The position numbers were made by a program, and so were the translations under genes. Source: Fretibacter sp964410285 (lineage in GTDB: Bacteria; Pseudomonadota; Alphaproteobacteria; Caulobacterales; Maricaulaceae). Taken from it: a DNA stretch of 64,000 nt. Location of the stretch: contig CAYPFR010000008.1 in assembly GCA_964410285.1 (NCBI GenBank), positions 62,001 through 126,000 on the forward strand, given 5' to 3'. The notes beneath the pieces are model-generated. The model ran no database searches and was not told the DNA's origin. It saw nothing but the letters and a program-made list of their open reading frames with translations. How positions within the stretch are numbered: position 1 is the stretch's first letter; each line of letters starts with the position of its first letter. Of the stretch, positions 32,678-40,149 are shown piece after piece.

Positions 32678-33223
32678 TTAAACCGGTTTTAAGCGTTGAT
32701 GGGCGCAAGACGGGGTCTCGGCTCGAATAGGATCGCCGGGGCGCACATCCCCTCCCTTTATGACTATGCCCATTATGCCCGTCTTGGGCAGCACACCGCC
32801 ATCGTCCCATGCCCCGATACAAGCCGGCAAGAGCCCGTCTTTTATCTGATTCAGCTTTCTACAGGGATTTCGTAGACCTGTGACTTCAACCACAGCCTGC
32901 GCGCCAATATATAATTGCGTCCCCCGAGGCAGATGCAACAGATCAAGGTCGCGTGTTGTGATATTCTCCCCCATTTGCCCCGCCGAGACATCAAAGCCTT
33001 GGGCCGCAAGTTCATCATGAAGCTCGCTATGGATAAGATGGACCTGCCGAAGATTTGGCGCCTTTGGGTCGCGGCGCTTGTCATATAGATGCTGCACAGT
33101 CTTGCCGAAATGGGCGTCGCCCTTTACGCCCAACCCCGCAATAAGGGTGATCTGTTCCCGAGTGGGTTTGATGAGATTATGCGCCCCATCAGAGGCGACC
33201 GCTGTGACGGCCGCGCCGCTCAT
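32678..33223 (-). CDS. MOSC-domain protein (YiiM-like)
   Basis: 181 residues. VKGDAHFGKTVQH at the N-terminal part, QMGENITTRDLDLLHLPRGTQLYIG, then VEVTGLRNPCRKLNQIKDGL with the conserved MOSC cysteine. Family knowledge: MOSC domains handle molybdenum-cofactor sulfur, and YiiM relatives take part in 6-N-hydroxylaminopurine detoxification. The start is 3 bases after the atpC stop, so it is probably read through from the ATP synthase operon. Substrate unknown. Confidence 0.85.
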   Translation of the reverse strand: MSGAAVTAVASDGAHNLIKPTREQITLIAGLGVKGDAHFGKTVQHLYDKRRDPKAPNLRQVHLIHSELHDELAAQGFDVSAGQMGENITTRDLDLLHLPRGTQLYIGAQAVVEVTGLRNPCRKLNQIKDGLLPACIGAWDDGGVLPKTGIMGIVIKGGDVRPGDPIRAETPSCAHQRLKPV

Positions 33224-33226
33224 AGA

Positions 33227-33619
33227 TTATAGGCCTGCCTGAAGGGCACGGAGACCGTCAAGGTCCTGAGACGCCGCAAGGGCTGCTTCGCCTTCAAGGC
33301 CATCTAATTTGGCCTCTGCGGCCGCGATTTCAGATGTTAAGCTTTCTGCGGTTAAGTCACCAATCGGCCCCGCCCGCTCGGCTAATACGGTCAACCCATC
33401 GGGCGTGACGTCCGCAAAGCCGCCTTGGACGAAATATTGCGTCTGCTCGCCGTCATTATAAACAGTTATCGCGCCGGTGCGAATGGCCGCCATCAGCGGA
33501 GAGTGATTTGGGAAAATTCCCATATCCCCCTCGGAACCCGGCAGATCAACCTGATCAACTTCGCCGCTAAAAAGCGAGCGCTCGGGCGACACGAGTGAGA
33601 AGTTTAGTTTATCCGTCAT
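33227..33619 (-). CDS. atpC: F1 ATP synthase epsilon subunit
   Basis: 130 residues. NFSLVSPERSLFSGEVDQVDLPGSEGDMGIFPNHSPLMAAIRTG is the N-terminal beta sandwich. The C-terminal helical hairpin is short, as usual in alphaproteobacteria. It is the last F1 gene and 44 bases after atpD. The central-stalk subunit couples rotation and can inhibit hydrolysis. Confidence 0.97.
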   Translation of the reverse strand: MTDKLNFSLVSPERSLFSGEVDQVDLPGSEGDMGIFPNHSPLMAAIRTGAITVYNDGEQTQYFVQGGFADVTPDGLTVLAERAGPIGDLTAESLTSEIAAAEAKLDGLEGEAALAASQDLDGLRALQAGL

Positions 33620-33663
33620 AATCAGACTCCTCCTTCCCCTTTTGGGGAAGGTAGTAGTTAAAA

Positions 33664-35175
33664 CTAGGCTGCTTCGGCGGCCATTTTACCGGCTTTTTCG
33701 ATAACGTCGTCAATGCCGCCCACCATATAGAAGGCTTGCTCGGGCAAGTGATCATACTCACCTTCAACAAGGCCCTTAAAGGAACGGATCGTGTCCTCAA
33801 GCGGGACCTGAATGCCCGGCGAACCTGTAAAAATTTCAGCAACGTCAAAAGGCTGGCTAAGGAATTTTTCAACCTTACGCGCGCGCGCAACAGTTGTTTT
33901 GTCTTCCTCGGAAAGCTCGTCCATACCCAAAATCGCGATGATATCTTGGAGCGACTTGTAGCGCTGCAAGATTTCCTGCACTTGACGAGCCGTTTCGTAA
34001 TGCTCAACGCCAACTGTACGCGGCTCAAGGATACGAGACGTGGAGTCAAGCGGGTCAACAGCGGGATAAATACCTTTCTCGGAGATCGCGCGGTTCAAAA
34101 CAGTTGTCGCGTCCAAGTGGGCAAATGAAGTCGCTGGCGCTGGGTCGGTCAAGTCATCGGCCGGCACGTAAATCGCCTGCACGGACGTAATCGACCCCTT
34201 ATTGGTTGAGGTAATACGCTCTTGCATCTGGCCCATTTCAGTGGCCAGTGTTGGCTGATAACCCACGGCGGACGGGATACGTCCGAGTAGCGCGGACACT
34301 TCAGAACCCGCTTGGGTAAAGCGGAAAATGTTATCAACAAAGAATAGAACGTCTTTGCCTTCTTCGTCGCGGAAATACTCCGCCTGCGAGAGGCCCGTCA
34401 GGGCAACGCGGGCACGGGCACCGGGAGGCTCGTTCATTTGGCCGTAAACAAGGGTTGCGCGGCTTTCACCTTCAAGGTTGATCACGTTGGACTCTATCAT
34501 TTCGTGGTAAAGGTCATTTCCCTCACGTGTCCGCTCGCCGACCCCGGCAAATACGGAGTAACCGCCGAACAGCTTGGCGATATTATTGATCAATTCCATA
34601 ATCAGAACCGTTTTACCCACGCCTGCACCGCCAAAGAGGCCGATTTTACCGCCTTTTGAATAAGGGCACAGCAAATCAATGACTTTGATACCCGTCGCGA
34701 GGACCTCGGTTTCTGTTGCCTGATCGACAAGCGCTGGGGCTTCTTTGTGGATTGGCGCCATAACTTTGGTCTTAATCGCGCCGCGTTCGTCAATCGGCTC
34801 ACCGATCACGTTCATAATACGGCCAAGTGTTTCAGGACCAACCGGCACAGTAATTGGCTTGCCAAGATCAGAAACCGCCTGCCCGCGGACAAGGCCTTCT
34901 GTCGCGTCCATGGCAATGGTACGAACGGTGTTCTGCCCAAGGTGCTGCGCGACTTCAAGAACAAGGCGGTTGCCGTTATTATCGGTTTCCAGCGCGTTCA
35001 AAATCGCTGGAAGCGAACCGGTAAATTCCACGTCGACAACGGCGCCAATAACTTGGCTGATACGGCCCGTCGCTTTGATCGCGGCTCCCTTTGTTGCTGG
35101 CGCTTTCTTGACCGCTTTTTTCTTCGCAGGCGCTTTCTTAGCGACTGCCTTCTTTTTCACTGCTGCTTTAGCCAT
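33664..35175 (-). CDS. atpD: F1 ATP synthase beta subunit with Lys/Ala-rich N-terminus
   Basis: 503 residues. GGAGVGKT is the P-loop, GERTREGNDLYHEM contains the catalytic Glu, and ALLGRIPSAVGYQPTLATEMG is the ATPase alpha/beta signature. Before the normal start (GRISQVIGAVVDVEF) there are about 37 residues made nearly only of Ala, Lys and Pro, resembling a histone H1 tail. AGAGGA precedes the ATG at 35175, supporting this long start. Such extensions occur in related alphaproteobacteria (recollection); function unknown. Catalytic subunit of the complex on the inner membrane. Confidence 0.98.
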   Translation of the reverse strand: MAKAAVKKKAVAKKAPAKKKAVKKAPATKGAAIKATGRISQVIGAVVDVEFTGSLPAILNALETDNNGNRLVLEVAQHLGQNTVRTIAMDATEGLVRGQAVSDLGKPITVPVGPETLGRIMNVIGEPIDERGAIKTKVMAPIHKEAPALVDQATETEVLATGIKVIDLLCPYSKGGKIGLFGGAGVGKTVLIMELINNIAKLFGGYSVFAGVGERTREGNDLYHEMIESNVINLEGESRATLVYGQMNEPPGARARVALTGLSQAEYFRDEEGKDVLFFVDNIFRFTQAGSEVSALLGRIPSAVGYQPTLATEMGQMQERITSTNKGSITSVQAIYVPADDLTDPAPATSFAHLDATTVLNRAISEKGIYPAVDPLDSTSRILEPRTVGVEHYETARQVQEILQRYKSLQDIIAILGMDELSEEDKTTVARARKVEKFLSQPFDVAEIFTGSPGIQVPLEDTIRSFKGLVEGEYDHLPEQAFYMVGGIDDVIEKAGKMAAEAA

Positions 35176-35193
35176 GGGTCTGTTCCTCTAGCT

Positions 35194-36108
35194 TTAAAGC
35201 GCTTCCGCGCCTGAAATAATTTCAATCAGTTCGGATGTAATCCGCGCCTGACGTGTTCTGTTAAATGTCAATGTTAGCTTGTCGATCATATCGCCCGCAT
35301 TGCGCGTCGCATTATCCATTGCCGTCATTTTTGAGCCCATTTCGCCGGCTTGGTTTTCCAAAAGCGCGGTGAAAATCTGAGTATTGATATTGCGCGGCAA
35401 CAGCACTTGCAAAATTCCCGCTTCGTCCGGCTCATAGGTATAAATCGCGCCTTTGAGGTCAGGCGCAGAACTCTCAGCCGGCGTTTCAGCCGCATCTTCG
35501 CCCGCAGCTTCAAGGTCTGCCATGGCCGGAATTAAGGTTTTGGTGATCGGGTTTTGCACCAAAACGTTCTCAAATTCGGAGTAGATCAGCTTGGCGACAT
35601 CAAAACCCCCTGCATTAAACATCTCTGTAATTTCATTCCCGATATTTTGCGCAATACCCGCATGAAGCGTGCGTTCCTCTTTGAGGGAGACGTATTTTAC
35701 GAATTTGTCGCCGTATAGGCGGTTGAGTTGATCGTAGCCTTTTTTGCCAATCATATAAATTTTGACAGTCTTGCCCGCGCGCTCTAGTGCGACAATTTCC
35801 TCGCGCGCCTTACGCACGATATTGGTATTAAACCCGCCGCAAAGCCCGCGGTCAGCCGTCGCGACGATTAGCAAAACCGTGTCAGACTTGCCGTTGCCAA
35901 TCAATAGCTGCGGACCGTCGCCGCCTGTCATGCCAGAGGCTAAATTGGTGACAATTGCCCCCATACGCTCGCCGTAGGGACGGGCTTTCTCTGCCGCTTC
36001 CTGCGCCTTACGCAGCTTCGCCGCCGCCACCATTTGCATGGCTTTGGTGATCTTCTGCGTGTTTTTCACGCTTTTGATCCGGTTCTGAAGTTCTTTCAAG
36101 CTGGCCAT
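35194..36108 (-). CDS. atpG: F1 ATP synthase gamma subunit
   Basis: 304 residues. The N-terminal helix MASLKELQNRIKSVKNTQKITKAMQMVAAAKLRKA and the C-terminal helix MTAMDNATRNAGDMIDKLTLTFNRTRQARITSELIEIISGAEAL form the rotor coiled coil. The start is set at ATG 36108 because AAAGGAG lies 7 bases upstream; a TTG at 36114 is possible. It forms the rotating shaft between the alpha/beta ring and the c-ring. 28 bases after atpA. Confidence 0.97.
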   Translation of the reverse strand: MASLKELQNRIKSVKNTQKITKAMQMVAAAKLRKAQEAAEKARPYGERMGAIVTNLASGMTGGDGPQLLIGNGKSDTVLLIVATADRGLCGGFNTNIVRKAREEIVALERAGKTVKIYMIGKKGYDQLNRLYGDKFVKYVSLKEERTLHAGIAQNIGNEITEMFNAGGFDVAKLIYSEFENVLVQNPITKTLIPAMADLEAAGEDAAETPAESSAPDLKGAIYTYEPDEAGILQVLLPRNINTQIFTALLENQAGEMGSKMTAMDNATRNAGDMIDKLTLTFNRTRQARITSELIEIISGAEAL

Positions 36109-36136
36109 TGCCAAGCTCCTTTAGGTCAGAGTTGAG

Positions 36137-37669
36137 CTATGCCGCGAAATTCTTGGTGAAGCTATCAAGGGCCGATTTCAGCGTCTCTTCAATCTCAGGG
36201 GTGAGTTTCTTGCCAGAGGCAATATCCGCCAGAAGGCCGCCATGATCGGCATGAAGGTTCGCTAGAAGCTCTTTCTCGTATTTCTGCACAGATTTGACGG
36301 GAATGCCGTCAAGATATCCGCGCGTACCCGCATAGATCACGCAGACCTGCTCTTGCACTTGAAGCGGCGAGAATTGCGGCTGCTTTAGAAGCTCTGTGAG
36401 GCGCTCACCGCGCGCAAGGAGCGCCTGCGTTGAGGCATCAAGATCGGAACCGAACTGGGCAAAAGCCGCCATTTCGCGGTATTGCGCTAGCTCGCCTTTA
36501 ATAGGACCCGCAACCTGTTTCATAGCCTTGATCTGCGCGGATGAACCCACGCGAGACACTGACAGACCCACGTTTAGCGCAGGACGAATGCCTTGGAAGA
36601 ACAAATCAGTTTCAAGGAAAATCTGGCCATCTGTAATCGAAATCACATTAGTCGGAATAAAGGCCGACACGTCATTCCCTTGCGTTTCAATGATCGGAAG
36701 CGCAGTCAATGAACCCCCGCCATTATCTTCATTGAGTTTCGCCGCGCGCTCAAGAAGTCTGGAGTGAAGATAGAAAACATCACCAGGATAGGCTTCGCGG
36801 CCCGGCGGGCGCCGCAATAGCAGAGACATCTGGCGGTAAGCCACAGCCTGCTTGGATAGATCATCATAAATAATCAGGCCATGCATACCGTTGTCGCGGA
36901 AATACTCGCCCATGGCGCAGCCGGCAAAGGGCGCGAGATATTGCAGCGGCGCCGGATCAGAAGCCGTCGCGGCGACAACGATAGAATATTCCATCGCGCC
37001 ATTTTCTTCGAGGGTCTTCACAAGCTGCGCTACTGTTGAGCGCTTTTGGCCAATCACAACATAAATACAGTAAAGCTTGTCATTGTCGCGCCCCTCGTCA
37101 AAGGCGGCCTTTTGATTAAGGATCGCATCCACAGCCACGGCCGTTTTACCTGTCTGCCGGTCACCAATAATAAGTTCGCGTTGCCCGCGGCCCACAGGGA
37201 TTAGAGCGTCAATCGCCTTAATGCCCGTCTGCACAGGCTCGTGAACGCCTTTACGCGGCATAATGCCCGGCGCTTTAACGTCAACACGGCGGCGCTCGGA
37301 GGCTTTGATGGGTCCTTTGCCGTCAATTGGCTCGCCCAGCGGGTTCACAACGCGTCCCAATAGGCCCATGCCCACTGGCACATCCACAATCTCGCCCAGG
37401 CGCTTGACTGTATCGCCTTCTTTAATGCCGCGGTCATCACCAAAGATAACGGCGCCGACATTGTCGCTCTCAAGGTTCAGCGCCATGCCTTTAATGCCGC
37501 CTGGGAATTCAACCATCTCACCGGCGCGGACGCTGTCGAGGCCATAAATTCGGGCAATACCATCCCCAACGCTCAGCACTTGGCCGACATCGGAGATTTT
37601 AGCGGCTGTACCGAAGCCTTTGATTTGTTTTTTCAGAATGCTGGAAATTTCAGCAGCGCGGATATCCAT
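36137..37669 (-). CDS. atpA: F1 ATP synthase alpha subunit
   Basis: 510 residues. N-terminal EISSILKKQIKGFG, P-loop GDRQTGKTAVA, and PAINVGLSVSRVGSSAQ-like signature (here PALNVGLSVSRVGSSAQ). The regulatory non-catalytic nucleotide-binding subunit. Second gene of atpHAGDC, 27 bases after atpH. Complete and unremarkable. Confidence 0.98.
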   Translation of the reverse strand: MDIRAAEISSILKKQIKGFGTAAKISDVGQVLSVGDGIARIYGLDSVRAGEMVEFPGGIKGMALNLESDNVGAVIFGDDRGIKEGDTVKRLGEIVDVPVGMGLLGRVVNPLGEPIDGKGPIKASERRRVDVKAPGIMPRKGVHEPVQTGIKAIDALIPVGRGQRELIIGDRQTGKTAVAVDAILNQKAAFDEGRDNDKLYCIYVVIGQKRSTVAQLVKTLEENGAMEYSIVVAATASDPAPLQYLAPFAGCAMGEYFRDNGMHGLIIYDDLSKQAVAYRQMSLLLRRPPGREAYPGDVFYLHSRLLERAAKLNEDNGGGSLTALPIIETQGNDVSAFIPTNVISITDGQIFLETDLFFQGIRPALNVGLSVSRVGSSAQIKAMKQVAGPIKGELAQYREMAAFAQFGSDLDASTQALLARGERLTELLKQPQFSPLQVQEQVCVIYAGTRGYLDGIPVKSVQKYEKELLANLHADHGGLLADIASGKKLTPEIEETLKSALDSFTKNFAA

Positions 37670-37696
37670 GGGACTGTCCTCTTCCTATTGCTTCGA

Positions 37697-38254
37697 CTAT
37701 GCGTCTTTGAGGGCTAAACGGAGATCCTCAAGTTTTGTCTTGAGGGAATTATCATAAAGGCGGGAGCCGATTTGCACGATGAACCCACCCAAAAGGTCAG
37801 GATCAACACTGGTTTCAACTGAGACGGCTCTGCCCGCAGACGTCTTGAGCTTGGATTTAAGCGCGCTCAGGTCAGCGGCGCTTAACTTAGCGGCGCTGGT
37901 AACTTTTGCTACCTGCGTGCCGCGGTGCAGGGCAAGCTGCTCTTGAAACGCGCGGAGAATCGCCGGGATTTCAGCCGCGCGGCGATTCTGCGCCGCTGTG
38001 CCAACAAAATTAGATGTCAGCTTGCCGAGTTTCGCCTTTTTAACCAAGGCCGACAAGGCGGAAACCTTCGCCTCTGTGGCATAAGCAGGATTGGCCGCGA
38101 AGGCACGAAGCTCTGCGCTATCAGCAAAGATAGAGAGCAGTTTTTTGACATCTTTTTCGGCGGAATTCAATGACTTAGCTTCGATCGCCAGTTCAAGAAG
38201 AGCCGACGCATAACGGCGGGGAGCTTCTCCGGTGATGACATTTTGATCAGGCAC
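37697..38254 (-). CDS. atpH: F1 ATP synthase delta subunit (OSCP)
   Basis: 185 residues from GTG 38254. APRRYASALLELAIEAKSL is the OSCP N-terminal helix, and SVETSVDPDLLGGFIVQIGSRLYDNSLKTKLEDLRLAL is the C-terminal signature. No ATG is available; GTG codons exist at 38254 and 38272. 38254 fits family N-termini better. First gene of the F1 operon; F0 genes are not in the window, as in most alphaproteobacteria. Peripheral stalk subunit joining F1 to F0. Confidence 0.93.
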   Translation of the reverse strand: MPDQNVITGEAPRRYASALLELAIEAKSLNSAEKDVKKLLSIFADSAELRAFAANPAYATEAKVSALSALVKKAKLGKLTSNFVGTAAQNRRAAEIPAILRAFQEQLALHRGTQVAKVTSAAKLSAADLSALKSKLKTSAGRAVSVETSVDPDLLGGFIVQIGSRLYDNSLKTKLEDLRLALKDA

Positions 38255-38335
38255 TAGACGGGTCCATATCACTATAAGGCGTTATGCCGGCTGGTAGAGC
38301 GCATCGGCAAAACCAGAGACAAAACAGGCAAGCAA

Positions 38336-38365
38336 AATATATGTTGCGATCAACAAATTTGCCAA
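38336..38365 (-). promoter_or_regulatory. Candidate promoter of the atpHAGDC operon
   Basis: On the minus strand, TTGGCA (38365-38360) and TATATT (38341-38336) are separated by 18 bases, about 85 bases before atpH. It fits a sigma-70 promoter for a highly expressed operon. Confidence 0.55.
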
Positions 38366-38372
38366 ACTCGCG

Positions 38373-38395
38373 CGGGCTTTAACATAGCCCGTTTT
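38373..38395 (+). other. Small hairpin with T-tract in the atpH-tadG gap
   Basis: CGGGCT pairs with AGCCCG (7-base loop), then TTTT. It reads as a plus-strand terminator but no plus-strand gene precedes it; on the minus strand it lies just upstream of the atp promoter. The rest of 38400-38610 shows no gene. Confidence 0.35.
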
Positions 38396-38617
38396 ATATG
38401 CCAACCCACTAATCCCTGCGGCGAATTGGACTCTGGATTTTTCGAAATAGGCCGAATTAGACCTGTTAATACAGACGGGGCGAAAGGGCCGCTAAATTCT
38501 CCTCTGATGCAGCTTTTACGAGCCCTGATTATGGCTGCAATACATAGCAATTTTAACGATTGAATAACCGAAATTCTTACCGGAATTCTAATCTCTGGAT
38601 GTTACGACAGACGCGAT

Positions 38618-38673
38618 AAATATAAGCACAGGGAAATCAACCCTCAAATATAAGCATTGGGAATTCAACCCTC
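38618..38673 (+). repeat. 28-base perfect-register tandem duplication before the TadG-like gene
   Basis: Two adjoining 28-base units (38618-38645 and 38646-38673) match at 25 of 28 positions. Each contains ATAAGCA, GGGAA and TCAACCCTC. The second ends 35 bases before the start codon at 38708. Possible doubled regulator site or slippage in the leader. Confidence 0.75.
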
Positions 38674-38707
38674 GAAAGAATTCAACTCAAACTTAGGACA
38701 AGTGGCT

Positions 38708-40132
38708 ATGTTTATTTTAAAAAAATACGCGGATGACGTCCGCGGAAACTTCTCGATTATGTTCGGGATTGGCCTGACACTCATTGTAACGGGAGTTGCC
38801 GTCGCCATAGAAACGACAAATATGGCAAAACATAAAAGCGCGCTTCAGGCGCAAGTCGACATCGCGACCCTTGCCGCAGCGCTCGCTGTGCCAAATAGGA
38901 AAAACAGAAATGGCGACTATAAAACTGTCGCATTCGATGTAATGGTAGAAAACGGTTTTGACCCAAAGCTCGGGAAACCCGAAGTTAAGTTGCACAATCA
39001 ATTTTTAACCGTAAGCGCCCAAATACCCTATGAAGGCTATTTTATGAAGATTTTGGGGGATAAAGAGCTTAATATTTCAGTCAATGCGCAATCGACACTG
39101 CCCTCATTCGACGATGTAGAAATTGTCATGGTGCTGGATAATACGTTTTCCATGACAGTAGACGGGAAACTGACGGCTTTAAAATCTGGTGCATTAAACC
39201 TGATCGACGCTGTCAAAAAATCGGATAGCGAGGCGAAAATTGGATTTGTACCTTTCGCCCGATATATAAATGTTGGCGATGCGAGCGGCACTTGGCTGGA
39301 TAAGCCTACCGAATATGATACACCTCGCACGTGGCAAGTGGCGCATCACTCGGGCGGAACATGCCGAACAGAAACTGTAGAGACAATGGTTGACGGCGTA
39401 CCGCAGCAGAACGAACAAGAAATTTGTGAAAACCGCACAACAACCTATGAAACCAAATCCGGGATTATTGAAAGCCGGTTTAAAGGCTGCGTCGGGACAA
39501 CCGATGAACCTCACCACCTAGCGCCTATTTCAAGCACCAACCGTGTTCCAGGCTTGCTAGATAATGAAGTCGGTGAGGTTACAATGTTAGGCAAAGATAC
39601 CCTGACTTGGTGTCCGTCGCCACTTCGTGCGCTGGACAATGATTATCCGCAAATGAAAAAATATGTAGACGCATTGTTCGGTACAGACGTGACCTATATC
39701 CCCTCAGGCCTTTTGTGGGGAGAACGCATGCTAGACCGTACGGTAGCCCTGAAGCAAGACCCCAAGCCGGAAGGCATTCGGCAAATCATGATATTAATGA
39801 CGGATGGGCAAAACACGTCCGAAATTCGAAATGAACCCGCCTTTCAAGCCAGTTTTGAAGCGCCGCCTTATATATATGCAAGCACCAGCGCACCTGTAAA
39901 CGTCCCCAAGGCTGATGCGGACACGACCTTGCTTTGCGATAGGATAAAAAGCAAAAAAATTGAACTTTATACAATTAGTTTTAGAGTAGATGATGCCGAC
40001 GCAAAAGCGCTCGTACAAAACTGCGCCTCCTCCCCTCGGCATGCTTACGCTGCAGAAAGCAATCAAGCCTTGATCGACGTGTTTGAGCAAATTGGCGATA
40101 ATCTCTCTGCGAATGTACGCCTGACGCAATAA
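38708..40132 (+). CDS. TadG-like membrane-anchored vWA protein
   Basis: 474 residues. RGNFSIMFGIGLTLIVTGVAVAIETTNMAKHKSALQAQVDIATLAAA is the Tad pilin-like N-terminus shared by TadE/TadG proteins: cytosolic head, one hydrophobic helix, periplasmic body. A von Willebrand A domain starts at VEIVMVLDNTFSMT (MIDAS DxTxS), with a second site at LMTDGQNTS. Seven cysteines in the middle could form disulfides. No other tad genes are in the window. ATG 38708 has AGGA 9 bases upstream; a longer frame from 38657 adds unrelated residues. Codon use looks more AT-rich than neighbours. Confidence 0.85.
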   Translation: MFILKKYADDVRGNFSIMFGIGLTLIVTGVAVAIETTNMAKHKSALQAQVDIATLAAALAVPNRKNRNGDYKTVAFDVMVENGFDPKLGKPEVKLHNQFLTVSAQIPYEGYFMKILGDKELNISVNAQSTLPSFDDVEIVMVLDNTFSMTVDGKLTALKSGALNLIDAVKKSDSEAKIGFVPFARYINVGDASGTWLDKPTEYDTPRTWQVAHHSGGTCRTETVETMVDGVPQQNEQEICENRTTTYETKSGIIESRFKGCVGTTDEPHHLAPISSTNRVPGLLDNEVGEVTMLGKDTLTWCPSPLRALDNDYPQMKKYVDALFGTDVTYIPSGLLWGERMLDRTVALKQDPKPEGIRQIMILMTDGQNTSEIRNEPAFQASFEAPPYIYASTSAPVNVPKADADTTLLCDRIKSKKIELYTISFRVDDADAKALVQNCASSPRHAYAAESNQALIDVFEQIGDNLSANVRLTQ

Positions 40133-40149
40133 TAATGTAACGCTCTAAG

